Program-made: the position numbers and the translations under genes
The notes under the pieces: model-generated
Database searches by the model: none
What the model saw: the letters and a program-made list of their open reading frames with translations, nothing else
Told to the model about the DNA's origin: nothing
Assembly (NCBI RefSeq): GCF_014773265.1
Contig: NZ_JACWMY010000002.1
Span: 558,001 to 622,000 of the forward strand
DNA from: Mucilaginibacter pankratovii
Lineage (GTDB): Bacteria > Bacteroidota > Bacteroidia > Sphingobacteriales > Sphingobacteriaceae
DNA length: 64,000 nucleotides
Direction: 5' to 3'
Shown: piece after piece, positions 44,914 to 54,338 of the stretch
How positions within the stretch are numbered: the first letter of the stretch is position 1
How the letters are laid out: the number at the start of each line of letters is the position of its first letter

Positions 44914-46827
44914 CTACCAGTACGGATTTTGCGTAAGGTTTTCATTTATAATGACATCCTGCGTTGCAATAGGAAATAAATAATCCTTTACACCAAATAC
45001 CGGGATAAGAACCGTGCTTGGGCGATAATAAGCGGCAGAACTACCCTCGTTAATGTTCCATCCCTGCAATGGTTTGCTTAAAACTTCCTGCAGTTCTTTC
45101 CACCTGCGCAGGTCCCAGCCTATCTGGCCTTCAAACGCTAACTCTATCCTTCTTTCCTGGTGAATGATCTGGCGCAAACCGTCTTTACCGGTGGCTTTCC
45201 CCGGGTTGGTTGAATAAGCAGTCCAGGAAGCTTGCACACCCTGCAGGCCCGCCCTCGCCCTAACCATATCAATGTATTTGTATACCTCTGCCGACGGCCC
45301 TTCGGCCTCATTAAGCGCTTCGGCGTATAAAAGATACAGGCCCGATAAGCGTATAATAGGCAGCTGATAGCTCACCACATCAAAGGTTTTATCCATTACG
45401 GTTTGGTAATTGGCCAGTTTTTTTGGCCAGATGCCGGTAATATTGGTAGAGTTAAAGCTTTTAGGGCCGGCTGTTGCAAAAATACCTTTTGCCTGTACAT
45501 AAGGTGCGTCATCTTCCTTAAGCTTACCGTTGCCAAACCAAATGCTGCCATCAAATGCTAAGCTGGCGTAATAACGCGGCTCGCGGCCCAAATTACCCTG
45601 CGCGGTTTCGTAGCCTTGTTTTATGTAATGCTTATTAGCGTCGTCGCCTGCCTTTGGGGTAAAACGGCCGTTGTAATCAAAGGTTTTATCCTCGTTAATA
45701 GGCACGCCCTGTTTGGTGTAAAACAGTTCGGTTTCGGCAATTGGCACCGCCCAGTTGGATGGGTACGTATTTGCCATACTAACAGCATCACTGGTTAACT
45801 TAGGCATAACAAATCCCTGGTAACCAAAGCCGTAGTTTAGCGCCCAGATCAGTTCGGGGTTTTGCTCCCATTTGCCGGTTACAGCCGATTGCAGCGTTAA
45901 AAGTTTCTTCACCTCGTCTGATGCGTCGCTTACTGCGGTTGTGGGTGGCGCGGTATTTAAATGCAGCCCCCTTGCTTCGCACTCGGTTATGGCCGCCTTT
46001 GCCGCGTCTGCTGCTGCCTTCCATTTAGTGGCATCATATCCGGCCGAGAAAAGCAGTTTGCCGCTACGATCTTTAATACCCGCATAATCGGGGTTGCCGT
46101 TAAACAGGGGGCTGGCAGCTGTGGCCAACACCTCAGCTTTTACTGACATGGCTATAAACTTAGTGATGCGGCCAAACTCTTTTGTTTGATTTTCTATCAC
46201 CGGCGGCAGATCGGGTATCGCGGCATCCAGCTGTGATACTACGTAAGCAAACGATTCGTCGGTAGATGAACGCTTCCTTTTTAAAGAATCTGTAGGTGCA
46301 TCTATCGGGAAACTCTTATCTATTATGATTATCGGGCCATACATGCGCATCAAATAATAATGATAGAATGCTTTCAGGAATTTCACCTCGGCTATCCAGC
46401 GCCTCTTTTCCGACTCGCTCAGATCTATCGGCTTATCAATGTTCTCCAGCATGGTGTTACACCTCCTTATGCCCTGGAAGAGGTTAACGTTACCAACGCC
46501 GCCGGCGCCCCAGTAATTTAAAACCGGTGAGCCGGTGCTTTGCACGCCTCTGATGAGGTTGAATCCGCTCTGATCAAAAAAAGTGACGCCCAGGTTATTA
46601 GGGTAAATAATTTCTGCCGAGGTAGTGAACCCGGCGTTATAAATTACGTTGTTCAGCTGCTGCATGGTAGAGTAGCAACTAAAAAGGTAACTCTCCGCCT
46701 CGTTACGGTTCCTGAAAGCATAATCAAGCGTACCTACGTTATCAGGAGCCACGTCCAGGTATTTTTTGCACGACACACCCGTCATACAAAAAAGGGCCAT
46801 CAGTATATATTTATAATATGATCTCAT
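44914..46827 (-). CDS. SusD/RagB-family lipoprotein (third locus)
   Basis: A 637-residue surface lipoprotein (lipobox TGVS-C, Cys20), longer than the SusD of the first locus by about 130 residues because of insertions in the middle (about 270-420). Recognisable blocks are NRNEAESYLFSCYSTMQQL, WIAEVKFLKAFYHYYLMRMY, LPIIRLSGLYLLYAEALNEA and IHQERRIELAFEGQIGWDLR, and it ends NENLTQNPYW. It pairs with the SusC encoded 26 bases upstream. Confidence 0.94.
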   Translation of the reverse strand: MRSYYKYILMALFCMTGVSCKKYLDVAPDNVGTLDYAFRNRNEAESYLFSCYSTMQQLNNVIYNAGFTTSAEIIYPNNLGVTFFDQSGFNLIRGVQSTGSPVLNYWGAGGVGNVNLFQGIRRCNTMLENIDKPIDLSESEKRRWIAEVKFLKAFYHYYLMRMYGPIIIIDKSFPIDAPTDSLKRKRSSTDESFAYVVSQLDAAIPDLPPVIENQTKEFGRITKFIAMSVKAEVLATAASPLFNGNPDYAGIKDRSGKLLFSAGYDATKWKAAADAAKAAITECEARGLHLNTAPPTTAVSDASDEVKKLLTLQSAVTGKWEQNPELIWALNYGFGYQGFVMPKLTSDAVSMANTYPSNWAVPIAETELFYTKQGVPINEDKTFDYNGRFTPKAGDDANKHYIKQGYETAQGNLGREPRYYASLAFDGSIWFGNGKLKEDDAPYVQAKGIFATAGPKSFNSTNITGIWPKKLANYQTVMDKTFDVVSYQLPIIRLSGLYLLYAEALNEAEGPSAEVYKYIDMVRARAGLQGVQASWTAYSTNPGKATGKDGLRQIIHQERRIELAFEGQIGWDLRRWKELQEVLSKPLQGWNINEGSSAAYYRPSTVLIPVFGVKDYLFPIATQDVIINENLTQNPYW

Positions 46828-46853
46828 GTCTTCTCTGTTTTAATCTGTTATGG

Positions 46854-49800
46854 TTATAAATTAACATTAAGGCCAACATTAAATACTTTTTGGATAGGGT
46901 AAGCAAACCCGTTGCCGCCCTGCTCCGGATCCCACATCTTGAAGGGGCTCCAGGTAACCAAATTTAAGCCGTTAAAATATATCCTCAGGTTGTTAAGTTT
47001 TAATGCTTTTGATAGGCGGGTAGGTAATGTATAACCTATTTCTAACGATTTTAACCGTAAAAAGCTTGCATCGCGCAGCCACCAGGTGCTGGGCTGCAGG
47101 TTATTCTCAATCCCTGCCCTTGTAGTACCCAACCTTGGGTAAGCAGCATACAGGTCTTGATTTTCTTCGCTCCAATGGCTATCGGCAAATTCCTGCAAAA
47201 CCTGTGTATTACCATACACATAAGCATCCGGGCTTGGAATGAACGGGCTAACACGGGTAGGGTCGACAAAGAAAGATACCCTTGCCTGCCCCTGGAAAAA
47301 CGCCGACAGATCGAACCCTTTATAACCGGTAGAGAAGCCAAAGCCGTAAACGATCTCCGGTGTTTGCGGGTAACCCAAAAAGGTTAGGTCGAGATTATCT
47401 ATCTTGCCATCGCCATTTAAGTCGCGATATTTGATATCCCCACCTTTCGGCTTAATACCTGTTCCGCTAAATACCTGCGATGGCGAGTTCATTGCTTCCT
47501 GGTCGTCTACAAACAACCTTTCGGCAACATAACCATAACCCCGGCTAATGGGCTGGCCTATAAAGTGCCTCCATGGCTCGTTAAAGTTTGGTTCTTCTAT
47601 AAAAGTATACTTGTTGGTTGAGTAAGTGAAGTTACCCCTAAAAGACGCCCACAAACCGCTGCTGAAATTTTGTTTGTAATCTGCAGACAAGTCCACGCCT
47701 TTGGAATCTACAACACCTAAGTTGGAGCTGATAGCCGATTCAAAACCTTCGCTTGAAGGAACCAGCCTCTGGCGTAAAATATCGTACCGGTGATTTTTAT
47801 AGATCTCGGCAATAACGTTCAGGTTTTTCAATATCGTAAACTCAACCGCTAAGTTGGTTTGCTTTGAAGTTTCCCAGGTGATATTGTTGTTCTCGTAACT
47901 GTTGATGAAAACACCCTTACGCTCGTAGGAATTATTAAAACCAAATTGCGCGTAGTTGGGGCCGTCGACAAAGTTAACGTCAGACTGGTAAAAGAAACGT
48001 TGCTGGCCAATGGCATCATTACCCACCTTGCCGAAACTTGCACGTATTTTTAAGCGTTGGATGATATCCGGGTTCCAGAAACTTTCGTTTGATACTACCC
48101 ATGAGCCGCCAATGGTTGGGAAGAAACCGTAACGGTGCACGGCATTAAAACGCTCCGAACCATTGTAGCCAAAGTTACCTTCTATGAAGTACTTGCTTTT
48201 AAAACCGTAGGTTAAGCGGCCCGCCAACCCCAGGTTCCTGAACGGAAGGGAGTATTGTAATGTAGTTTTATTGGTTTTAGGATCTTTTTGGCTGGAATAT
48301 ACAGTTTGCTGAACGGTACCGATCAACGTTGCGTTGATATTATGGTCGCCCAGCTGCTTGTTATAGTCCATAGCGCTTTGCAGATACATGAAAGTATCCG
48401 CGTTTGGTTCGTTTTTATTGTATGATAGGTATTCCTGCGCCACGTTGTTGCCCGTTGGCTTAGGGTTAAGCCAGGTTAAAGTGTATTGATCGGTCACCTT
48501 ATCATACGAGCCGATATTGTAATAAAACGGACTATAAGTTAATTGCGAATCGAAATACGAGTGCCTGTTGGTGTTAAACAGGGTGCGGAATTTTAATCCG
48601 TCGGTAAGGAAGTTCAGGTTTTGGTTCAGCTCCAATTGGGCCGACATCCGCGACTCGGAGAAATTCTTATGTCCCCGTAAAAGCGCCGCGTATGGGTTAT
48701 TGTATAAAATACTATTATTGTCGGCACCATCGGCCTGGCCTACATTACCAAACAATATGTGCTGCGCGTTTGCATTAGCTGCATCGGCAGGGTAAAATGC
48801 CGGGAAAAGCACCGGGCTGGTATGAACGGCAATGTTATACAGATCCGATGCGAAGGAACCGTCGCTGGTGAGAGGGCCGCTGTATTCGTTAAAAGTACCT
48901 GATAACCTTACAATAACCTCGGTGCTTTTAGTTAAGGCAAGGTTAATGTTAGAGCGTAACTGGTAGTTTTTAAAGCTTACGTTGTTATTGTTATTATTGC
49001 GGATATCTGTTTTTAAAACGCCATTATCCTGGTTATAAGTACCGGTAATGTAATAGCGGGCCAATCCGCTGCCACCGCTAACGCTTAAGTTGTTGCGTTG
49101 TGTTGTAGCCCTTTTGTTGAACAGCATTTTTAGCCAGTCTACAGCCGGGTAAACATACGGGTTGGCGCCGGGGCCGCCGTTAATTGTATTTTGGGTATTA
49201 ACTATCTTGCTTTGCGGGAAAGGCAAAGGCAATGCAGGGTCGCGGGTTAGCGAGGCCTCGTTGTACAGGTTCATGTATTCGATAGGGCCAACTATTTGTG
49301 GTGTTTGTGTGGCCTGCGATGAAGAATACTCCGACCGGAAATTGATCTTGGCCGGGCCTTCTTTACCTTCCTTTGTACTTACCAGGATAACCCCATTGGC
49401 ACCCCTTGCTCCGTAAAGAGCAGTCGCGCTTGCATCCTTTAAAATGGAGAAGCTGGCGATATCGTCAACCTGTAACCGGGCAAGGTCTGACGTGGTTAGC
49501 TCCACGTTATCTATCAAAATAAGGGGATCTTGCTTGTAGCCGAACGTAGTTACGCCACGCACAAAAAACGAAGCATTATCCTGCCCCGGCTGTCCGCTGC
49601 GCTGATAGGAAATAATACCGGCCGCCTGCCCTGCCAGTGCGGCAGTTAAGTTACTTGCGGGTATCTTTAGCTCGCTGGGTTTAATGCTGGTTACCGAACC
49701 AACCAAAGCCTCCTTACGCTCCTTTTTACCGAAGGCCGTTATAACTACCTCATCAATCTGGCCCTTGGTTTCGGCAAGGCGGACGTTAAAGATCTTATTA

Positions 49801-50129
49801 GTAGCAGATACAACAAACGTTTGAGATGTAAAACCTACAAACGAAACCCGAAGGGTCGCGCCATCTTCTACATCTAAGATAAACCGGCCGTTCACATCTG
49901 TTAAAGTGCCCACTTTGCTGTTGTTTACAACGGTAACACTAACGCCGGGCAGGGTGATCCCGGTGGTATCGGTAACCTTACCGGTTACGGTAATTTTTGC
50001 GGTTTGAGCAAAGGCGGTACCAAAAAACAAGGAGAACACAATAAGCAGTAAGCAGCGCCGCTGGTAAGGGCTGCCCGGCTTTTTTTGCGCTGTTAAAGGT
50101 GCTTTACCTAAAATATGAGATTGGTTCAT
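46854..50129 (-). CDS. SusC-family TonB-dependent transporter (third locus)
   Basis: Outer-membrane importer of 1,091 residues. I chose the ATG at 50129; a longer frame from 50162 would need a TTG start. The signal peptide is long and basic at its start, with core RRCLLLIVFSLFFGTAFAQ. It continues with a carboxypeptidase-regulatory-like domain (VTGKVTDTTGITLPGVSVTV to VSFVGFTSQTFVV), a plug (EVVITAFGKKERKEALVGSV, FSILKDASATALYGARGANG) and a barrel ending in VFNVGLNVNL. There is no STN domain, so anti-sigma control is not expected. The substrate is unknown; nearby GH2, GH36 and F5/8 lipoproteins suggest a galactose-containing glycan. Confidence 0.94.
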   Translation of the reverse strand: MNQSHILGKAPLTAQKKPGSPYQRRCLLLIVFSLFFGTAFAQTAKITVTGKVTDTTGITLPGVSVTVVNNSKVGTLTDVNGRFILDVEDGATLRVSFVGFTSQTFVVSATNKIFNVRLAETKGQIDEVVITAFGKKERKEALVGSVTSIKPSELKIPASNLTAALAGQAAGIISYQRSGQPGQDNASFFVRGVTTFGYKQDPLILIDNVELTTSDLARLQVDDIASFSILKDASATALYGARGANGVILVSTKEGKEGPAKINFRSEYSSSQATQTPQIVGPIEYMNLYNEASLTRDPALPLPFPQSKIVNTQNTINGGPGANPYVYPAVDWLKMLFNKRATTQRNNLSVSGGSGLARYYITGTYNQDNGVLKTDIRNNNNNNVSFKNYQLRSNINLALTKSTEVIVRLSGTFNEYSGPLTSDGSFASDLYNIAVHTSPVLFPAFYPADAANANAQHILFGNVGQADGADNNSILYNNPYAALLRGHKNFSESRMSAQLELNQNLNFLTDGLKFRTLFNTNRHSYFDSQLTYSPFYYNIGSYDKVTDQYTLTWLNPKPTGNNVAQEYLSYNKNEPNADTFMYLQSAMDYNKQLGDHNINATLIGTVQQTVYSSQKDPKTNKTTLQYSLPFRNLGLAGRLTYGFKSKYFIEGNFGYNGSERFNAVHRYGFFPTIGGSWVVSNESFWNPDIIQRLKIRASFGKVGNDAIGQQRFFYQSDVNFVDGPNYAQFGFNNSYERKGVFINSYENNNITWETSKQTNLAVEFTILKNLNVIAEIYKNHRYDILRQRLVPSSEGFESAISSNLGVVDSKGVDLSADYKQNFSSGLWASFRGNFTYSTNKYTFIEEPNFNEPWRHFIGQPISRGYGYVAERLFVDDQEAMNSPSQVFSGTGIKPKGGDIKYRDLNGDGKIDNLDLTFLGYPQTPEIVYGFGFSTGYKGFDLSAFFQGQARVSFFVDPTRVSPFIPSPDAYVYGNTQVLQEFADSHWSEENQDLYAAYPRLGTTRAGIENNLQPSTWWLRDASFLRLKSLEIGYTLPTRLSKALKLNNLRIYFNGLNLVTWSPFKMWDPEQGGNGFAYPIQKVFNVGLNVNL

Positions 50130-50781
50130 AAAGTTTTGTTCATAAAATTTATTTTTAATCAATCGGGTTTACTCAATCAGTTTCTTGAGGTCTGCTGAAT
50201 TGTTGCGGGGATATCGATCGGCGCTTTGCAAGTTTTTTGGCAATACAACGCCATCGCCCAGGGCTTCCTGAACTGCACAGCTTGCGATAAAAAACAGCGG
50301 TATTGGCCACTCGCCCGGAATTATTACGACCCGGCTTACGTGGCCCGTTGGCTTTCCCCTTAAAATATAAGAGTCAATTTTTTACATAATTAATTGGTTT
50401 AGTGAATAATTGGTTTTGTAAATGTATAGTGCAACGGCCGATAAAAAAATGGATTAACTTTCAAAAAAGATAGACAATATTCTGATTTTTAACTTTTTTA
50501 AAAAAAAACCTTTAGGGGTGTATCTGGGGATAAAGATAAAGAACCCCTCAGTTTTTGTGTGACAGGTAAAACATTATTGCAGTCAATACCGGCAAAAACA
50601 ATCGGATTACAAGCCGAAACAGGCTTAAAGAGCAAAATACCTTTTTTGGGATAAGCCCTTATTGCAGATAGACAATATTACGATTATCACATTTTTTGGG
50701 CGAATAATTTAGGAGGCGGGTATTAATAGGCCAAATTGAAGATATTTGTCCATTTGACGAGTAACCACGCCACGGTATCCT
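50130..50781. promoter_or_regulatory. Upstream region of the third SusC operon with a 24-bp direct repeat
   Basis: A 650-base gap without genes. AGATAGACAATATT occurs exactly at 50468-50481 and 50666-50679; extended to 24 bases (50468-50491 and 50666-50689) the copies agree at 20 positions. They are 198 bases apart in the same orientation, about 340 and 540 bases upstream of the SusC start. T/A-rich tracts lie at 50490-50515. No -7 promoter match was found on the coding strand. Confidence 0.45.
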
Positions 50782-51822
50782 TTAATTCACCGTTCCGAAT
50801 TTGTATACGATAATTTCATGGTATTCCTCGCCCGGATGTAACTCAGCAGAAGGGAAATCGGGGTGATTGGGGCTATCCGGATAATACTGGCATTCCAGGC
50901 ATAAACCGTCGAACGGCTTGTATGGGCGCTTAAAATTCCCCTCGGCTTCACCGTTAAGATAATCACCGGTATAAACCATTACCGATGGATAAGTAGTATA
51001 CACTTTCAGCGTTCTGCCTGATGTTTTTTCTATCAATTCGGCAGCAGGTTTAAGTACTTTGGCTGCATCGGTCAACACGTAGCAATCATTGAACAGGGCA
51101 GTAACCTGGTCGCCAATCATCATTTTACTCTCCAAAGATTCGCCGTTAAAAGCATGTTTCCCCGCCGGTTTTATTTGTCCATTGGGGATATATGACTCGT
51201 CTACCTCCAGCATATTATCAGCATAAACTTTAACAGCGTGCCCGAAAACACCCTCGCCTTTTGCCGACAAATTAAAATAAGCATGATTGGTAAAATTAGC
51301 TACGGTTTTTTTATCGGTTTGCGCTTTAAAATCTATGGAAAGCTCGTTTTCATCCGTAAAGCGGTAGGTTACGGTAAGCTGGAGGTTGCCGGGGAAGCCG
51401 CCGTCGCCATCTTCGCTATGGAGGGTGAAGGATAGGCTATCGTCATGTAACTCATAGTCAAAAACCCGGGTGTTAAACGCCGCGTTACCGCCATGGTTGG
51501 TGTTAGGGCCATCGTTGGCGTGTAACTGATAAGCTGTGCCATCTAAAGTAAATTCGGCACCGCCTATCCGGTTTGCAAAACGGCCTATCGTAGCGCCGAG
51601 GTAACAAGTATCGTTCACATAATCGTTCAATGCCGGGTAGCCTAACACCACGTTGTCAAAACCACCATCCTTATCGGCAACCACTACCGAAACCACAGTG
51701 GCCCCATAGTTAGTTAACTCTACATAAGCGCCTGTAGCATTTTGTAGCCTGAACAGGTAAACCGGGCAACCTGCATGGTCGCCCCACTGGCGATACGATA
51801 TAGCGGCGGGGCTTTGGATCAT
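50782..51822 (-). CDS. galM: Aldose 1-epimerase (galactose mutarotase)
   Basis: Interconverts alpha and beta anomers of galactose or glucose after glycoside cleavage. The ATG at 51822 is preferred; the longer frame from 51846 would start with TTG. The product is 346 residues with no signal peptide, so it is cytoplasmic. The family motifs are GATIGRFANRIGGAEF, GPNTNHGG (His110), the catalytic His170 in NFTNHAYFNL, and the catalytic Glu in GLCLECQYYPDSPN. It is the last gene of the alpha-galactoside gene run, 201 bases after the GH36 gene, and that gap carries TGTAAAC repeats. Confidence 0.93.
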   Translation of the reverse strand: MIQSPAAISYRQWGDHAGCPVYLFRLQNATGAYVELTNYGATVVSVVVADKDGGFDNVVLGYPALNDYVNDTCYLGATIGRFANRIGGAEFTLDGTAYQLHANDGPNTNHGGNAAFNTRVFDYELHDDSLSFTLHSEDGDGGFPGNLQLTVTYRFTDENELSIDFKAQTDKKTVANFTNHAYFNLSAKGEGVFGHAVKVYADNMLEVDESYIPNGQIKPAGKHAFNGESLESKMMIGDQVTALFNDCYVLTDAAKVLKPAAELIEKTSGRTLKVYTTYPSVMVYTGDYLNGEAEGNFKRPYKPFDGLCLECQYYPDSPNHPDFPSAELHPGEEYHEIIVYKFGTVN

Positions 51823-51927
51823 GGTAGAGTTTGTTTTAAAGGTCAAGATAAGGTATAAGTTTTTAACTTAACAAATACAGGTTAAATCTTTTTAGCCGGC
51901 ATTTGTTATTAAGCTAATGTTGGTACT

Positions 51928-52016
51928 GGATACGGTGTAAACCTCGGTTTTTTATAATTATTTGATTATCAATACCTTACTAAACACACAATGAAATTGT
52001 GTAAACTTTTGTAAAC
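51928..52016. promoter_or_regulatory. TGTAAAC repeat cluster between GH36 and galM
   Basis: GGATACGGTGTAAACC at 51928-51943 resembles GGTTACGGTGTAAATG at 61503-61518 in front of the divergent AraC gene. GTGTAAACTTTTGTAAAC at 51999-52016 holds two TGTAAAC units ten bases apart. Three copies of a 7-mer within 90 bases upstream of galM suggest a regulator site. Confidence 0.4.
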
Positions 52017-52023
52017 TTTTTTA

Positions 52024-54234
52024 TTATTTAGCTTCGGTAAGCTGTACAACCGCGCTGGTTTTATTAGTGCTGATCCCCGGATCAAAACCAACCGTCATCA
52101 GGAAATCGCCGGAGTAGGTTTTCTTCCCATCCATCGGTGATGATGAGCCCGGGTAAAGGTTTATTTCCTTTAGGCTGTAGCGTTTGGCAGGGTCCAATCC
52201 TTTCAGTTTTATGGGTAGCCTGTTGCCTCGCCCGTAGCGGTTATTAACCAGGTAATTGAAGATCACTGCCGACGTTTTAGTAGTATCTACATACATTACA
52301 GCGGCTACACTTTCAGTAACCGGATCTGATAAACGGTATTGGTCGCCCTGCCATATCACCGGTTTTAAGCTGTTATAGTTCTTCACCGCATCCTGGCAAA
52401 AAGCAAGATCGTTCCCGGCCAGTTTACTGATAACGATATCAAAACCCAAACGCCCCATCATGGCTACATCCACCCGGAATTTTAGCGGTTGTTTGCCCCA
52501 GTCGGTTACGTGGTTAGCGGTAGCCATTGCCGGGTAGAAGTAAGAGTATTCCCACTGCATAAAAATGCGTTCCAGCGGGTCGGTGTTATCGCTTGGCCAA
52601 AATTCGGTGAAGTATTGCAGCGCGCCATAGTCAACACGGCCACCACCGCCCGAGCAAAGCATCATGGGCACACTGGGGTATTTTGTGCGGATGCGCTGCA
52701 AAACTTTATAAAGCCCACGCACATATTCTACATAAAACCGTGACTGGTCTTTTTTCAGAAAGGTTGAATAAGCGTTATAAATAACCGCGTTGCAATCCCA
52801 CTTGATGTAAGCCAGGTTGGGGCTTTTAATAAACAGCGAATCTACAATGCTGTATACAAAATCCTGTACTTTGGGGTTAGCCAGATCCAGCACCAGCTGG
52901 TTACGGAAATAGTATTCGGGCCGGCCGGCTTGTTTAACCACCCAATCAGGGTGTTTTTTGTAAAGCTCGCTTTGCGGGTTTACCATCTCCGGCTCTATCC
53001 ATATCCCGAATTTTACACCCGTGTTTTGCGCTTCTTTTACCAGCGAAGCGATGCCATTTGGCAGTTTCTTCACGTTTTCCTGCCAATCGCCCAAACCTGC
53101 ATGGTCATCATTGCGGGGGAACTTGTTGCCAAACCACCCATCGTCTAACAAAAACAGATCAACGCCGAGCGTTTTGGTGTCTTTTAAAAGCTCCTTCAGT
53201 TTACTTTCATTAAAACCGAAGGCAGTAGCCTCCCAGTTGTTGAGCAAAGTTAAACGCGAGCCTTTGCCATCCAGCAGTTTATACTCACGCGCCCAGCGCT
53301 GTAATTTGCGACTGGCCTCGCCCTTGCCTTTATCAGAAAGGGTATATAAAAATGGCGGTGTGGTAAACTCTTCTCCCGCTTTAAGCAGATAAGGCGAAGC
53401 GTAATTATTGATCCCGGCGATGATCCTCAGGTTATCCTGCGGATCCACCTCCAGGTCGATGCGGAAATTACCGCTCCATTCCAGTGAACCGTAAAGCACG
53501 GTCCCCTCATCTTCTGATGCGGGTTTATCAATCGAGATCATGAACACCGATGGCTGGAATAAATTGGCCCGGCTGCCCAGTTTACTGTCGAGAACTTTGA
53601 TGCCGTGGCTAAGTTCTTTTTCTTCGGGCTGCATCTCTTTGGCCCAGTCGCCATGATACTGCCTTAACCAATAACTTTTGGCCTGCACGTATAAATTTGC
53701 CGAAGCGAATTTTTGCAGGCTGATATTGCCTTTCTCCAGGTTTTTGATGGCGCTCCATTGTTCAACCACATCTTCTTTGAAGTATGATTTGTAGTAAAGC
53801 GTTACCTCCACATCATAAACCGGGTCTTTCAAATTCACGGTTAGCAAAGCCACATCTTCATCCACTTTAGTGAGCTGGTGGCTCACATATTTCAGATCGA
53901 GCGACATATTACCATCTGCATGGGTTACGGCGATGGCCGGTTCAGCCAGGTTACGCGAACCCGCTGTAGTGTAAGCCGAATTGAGCTGCCCACTGTAATC
54001 GGCAGAGGATTTGTGCATGGCCGCCACTTCGTTATATTCTTTAGCATCTGCCAGTTTTTTACCGAAATAAACGGTGCTCAGGTTTTTCTCCCCATCTACC
54101 TGCAGTAAAAAAGCATGGTGCGCGGTCTCTACAGGAATGGTGATCACCTGCGCGTTTACCGGCTGGGCCGTGGCCAAAAAACAGCCCGCAACTAATGTTG
54201 CCGCAGCCTTTTTTAAAGAATAAAATAGATACAT
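52024..54234 (-). CDS. GH36 alpha-galactosidase
   Basis: Removes terminal alpha-galactose from melibiose, raffinose-type sugars or galactomannan. It has 736 residues with a type I signal peptide (cleavage near QPVNAQ), so it is periplasmic. An N-terminal beta-supersandwich (about 30-330) precedes the TIM barrel. Barrel motifs are LLNNWEATAFGF, LLDDGWFGN and FGIWIEPEMVNP. The nucleophile is Asp480 in YIKWDCN and the acid/base is Asp549 in FWPSDNTDPLERI, in the classical GH36 order. It lies 104 bases after the DUF5107 gene in a run of five genes read in the same direction. Confidence 0.95.
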   Translation of the reverse strand: MYLFYSLKKAAATLVAGCFLATAQPVNAQVITIPVETAHHAFLLQVDGEKNLSTVYFGKKLADAKEYNEVAAMHKSSADYSGQLNSAYTTAGSRNLAEPAIAVTHADGNMSLDLKYVSHQLTKVDEDVALLTVNLKDPVYDVEVTLYYKSYFKEDVVEQWSAIKNLEKGNISLQKFASANLYVQAKSYWLRQYHGDWAKEMQPEEKELSHGIKVLDSKLGSRANLFQPSVFMISIDKPASEDEGTVLYGSLEWSGNFRIDLEVDPQDNLRIIAGINNYASPYLLKAGEEFTTPPFLYTLSDKGKGEASRKLQRWAREYKLLDGKGSRLTLLNNWEATAFGFNESKLKELLKDTKTLGVDLFLLDDGWFGNKFPRNDDHAGLGDWQENVKKLPNGIASLVKEAQNTGVKFGIWIEPEMVNPQSELYKKHPDWVVKQAGRPEYYFRNQLVLDLANPKVQDFVYSIVDSLFIKSPNLAYIKWDCNAVIYNAYSTFLKKDQSRFYVEYVRGLYKVLQRIRTKYPSVPMMLCSGGGGRVDYGALQYFTEFWPSDNTDPLERIFMQWEYSYFYPAMATANHVTDWGKQPLKFRVDVAMMGRLGFDIVISKLAGNDLAFCQDAVKNYNSLKPVIWQGDQYRLSDPVTESVAAVMYVDTTKTSAVIFNYLVNNRYGRGNRLPIKLKGLDPAKRYSLKEINLYPGSSSPMDGKKTYSGDFLMTVGFDPGISTNKTSAVVQLTEAK

Positions 54235-54338
54235 ATTTTAAATTGATATGGTAGAAGTTGCGCAAACCCTTTAATACCGATGAAGTTTTCAGCTTCACCG
54301 GTTCGATGGTTATCGTTGATTGTTGGGTTGCTTTGTTT

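Noticed and set aside
50130-50162. TTG start extending the third SusC
   Set aside because: Non-ATG start with no support; the ATG at 50129 gives a complete basic and hydrophobic signal segment.
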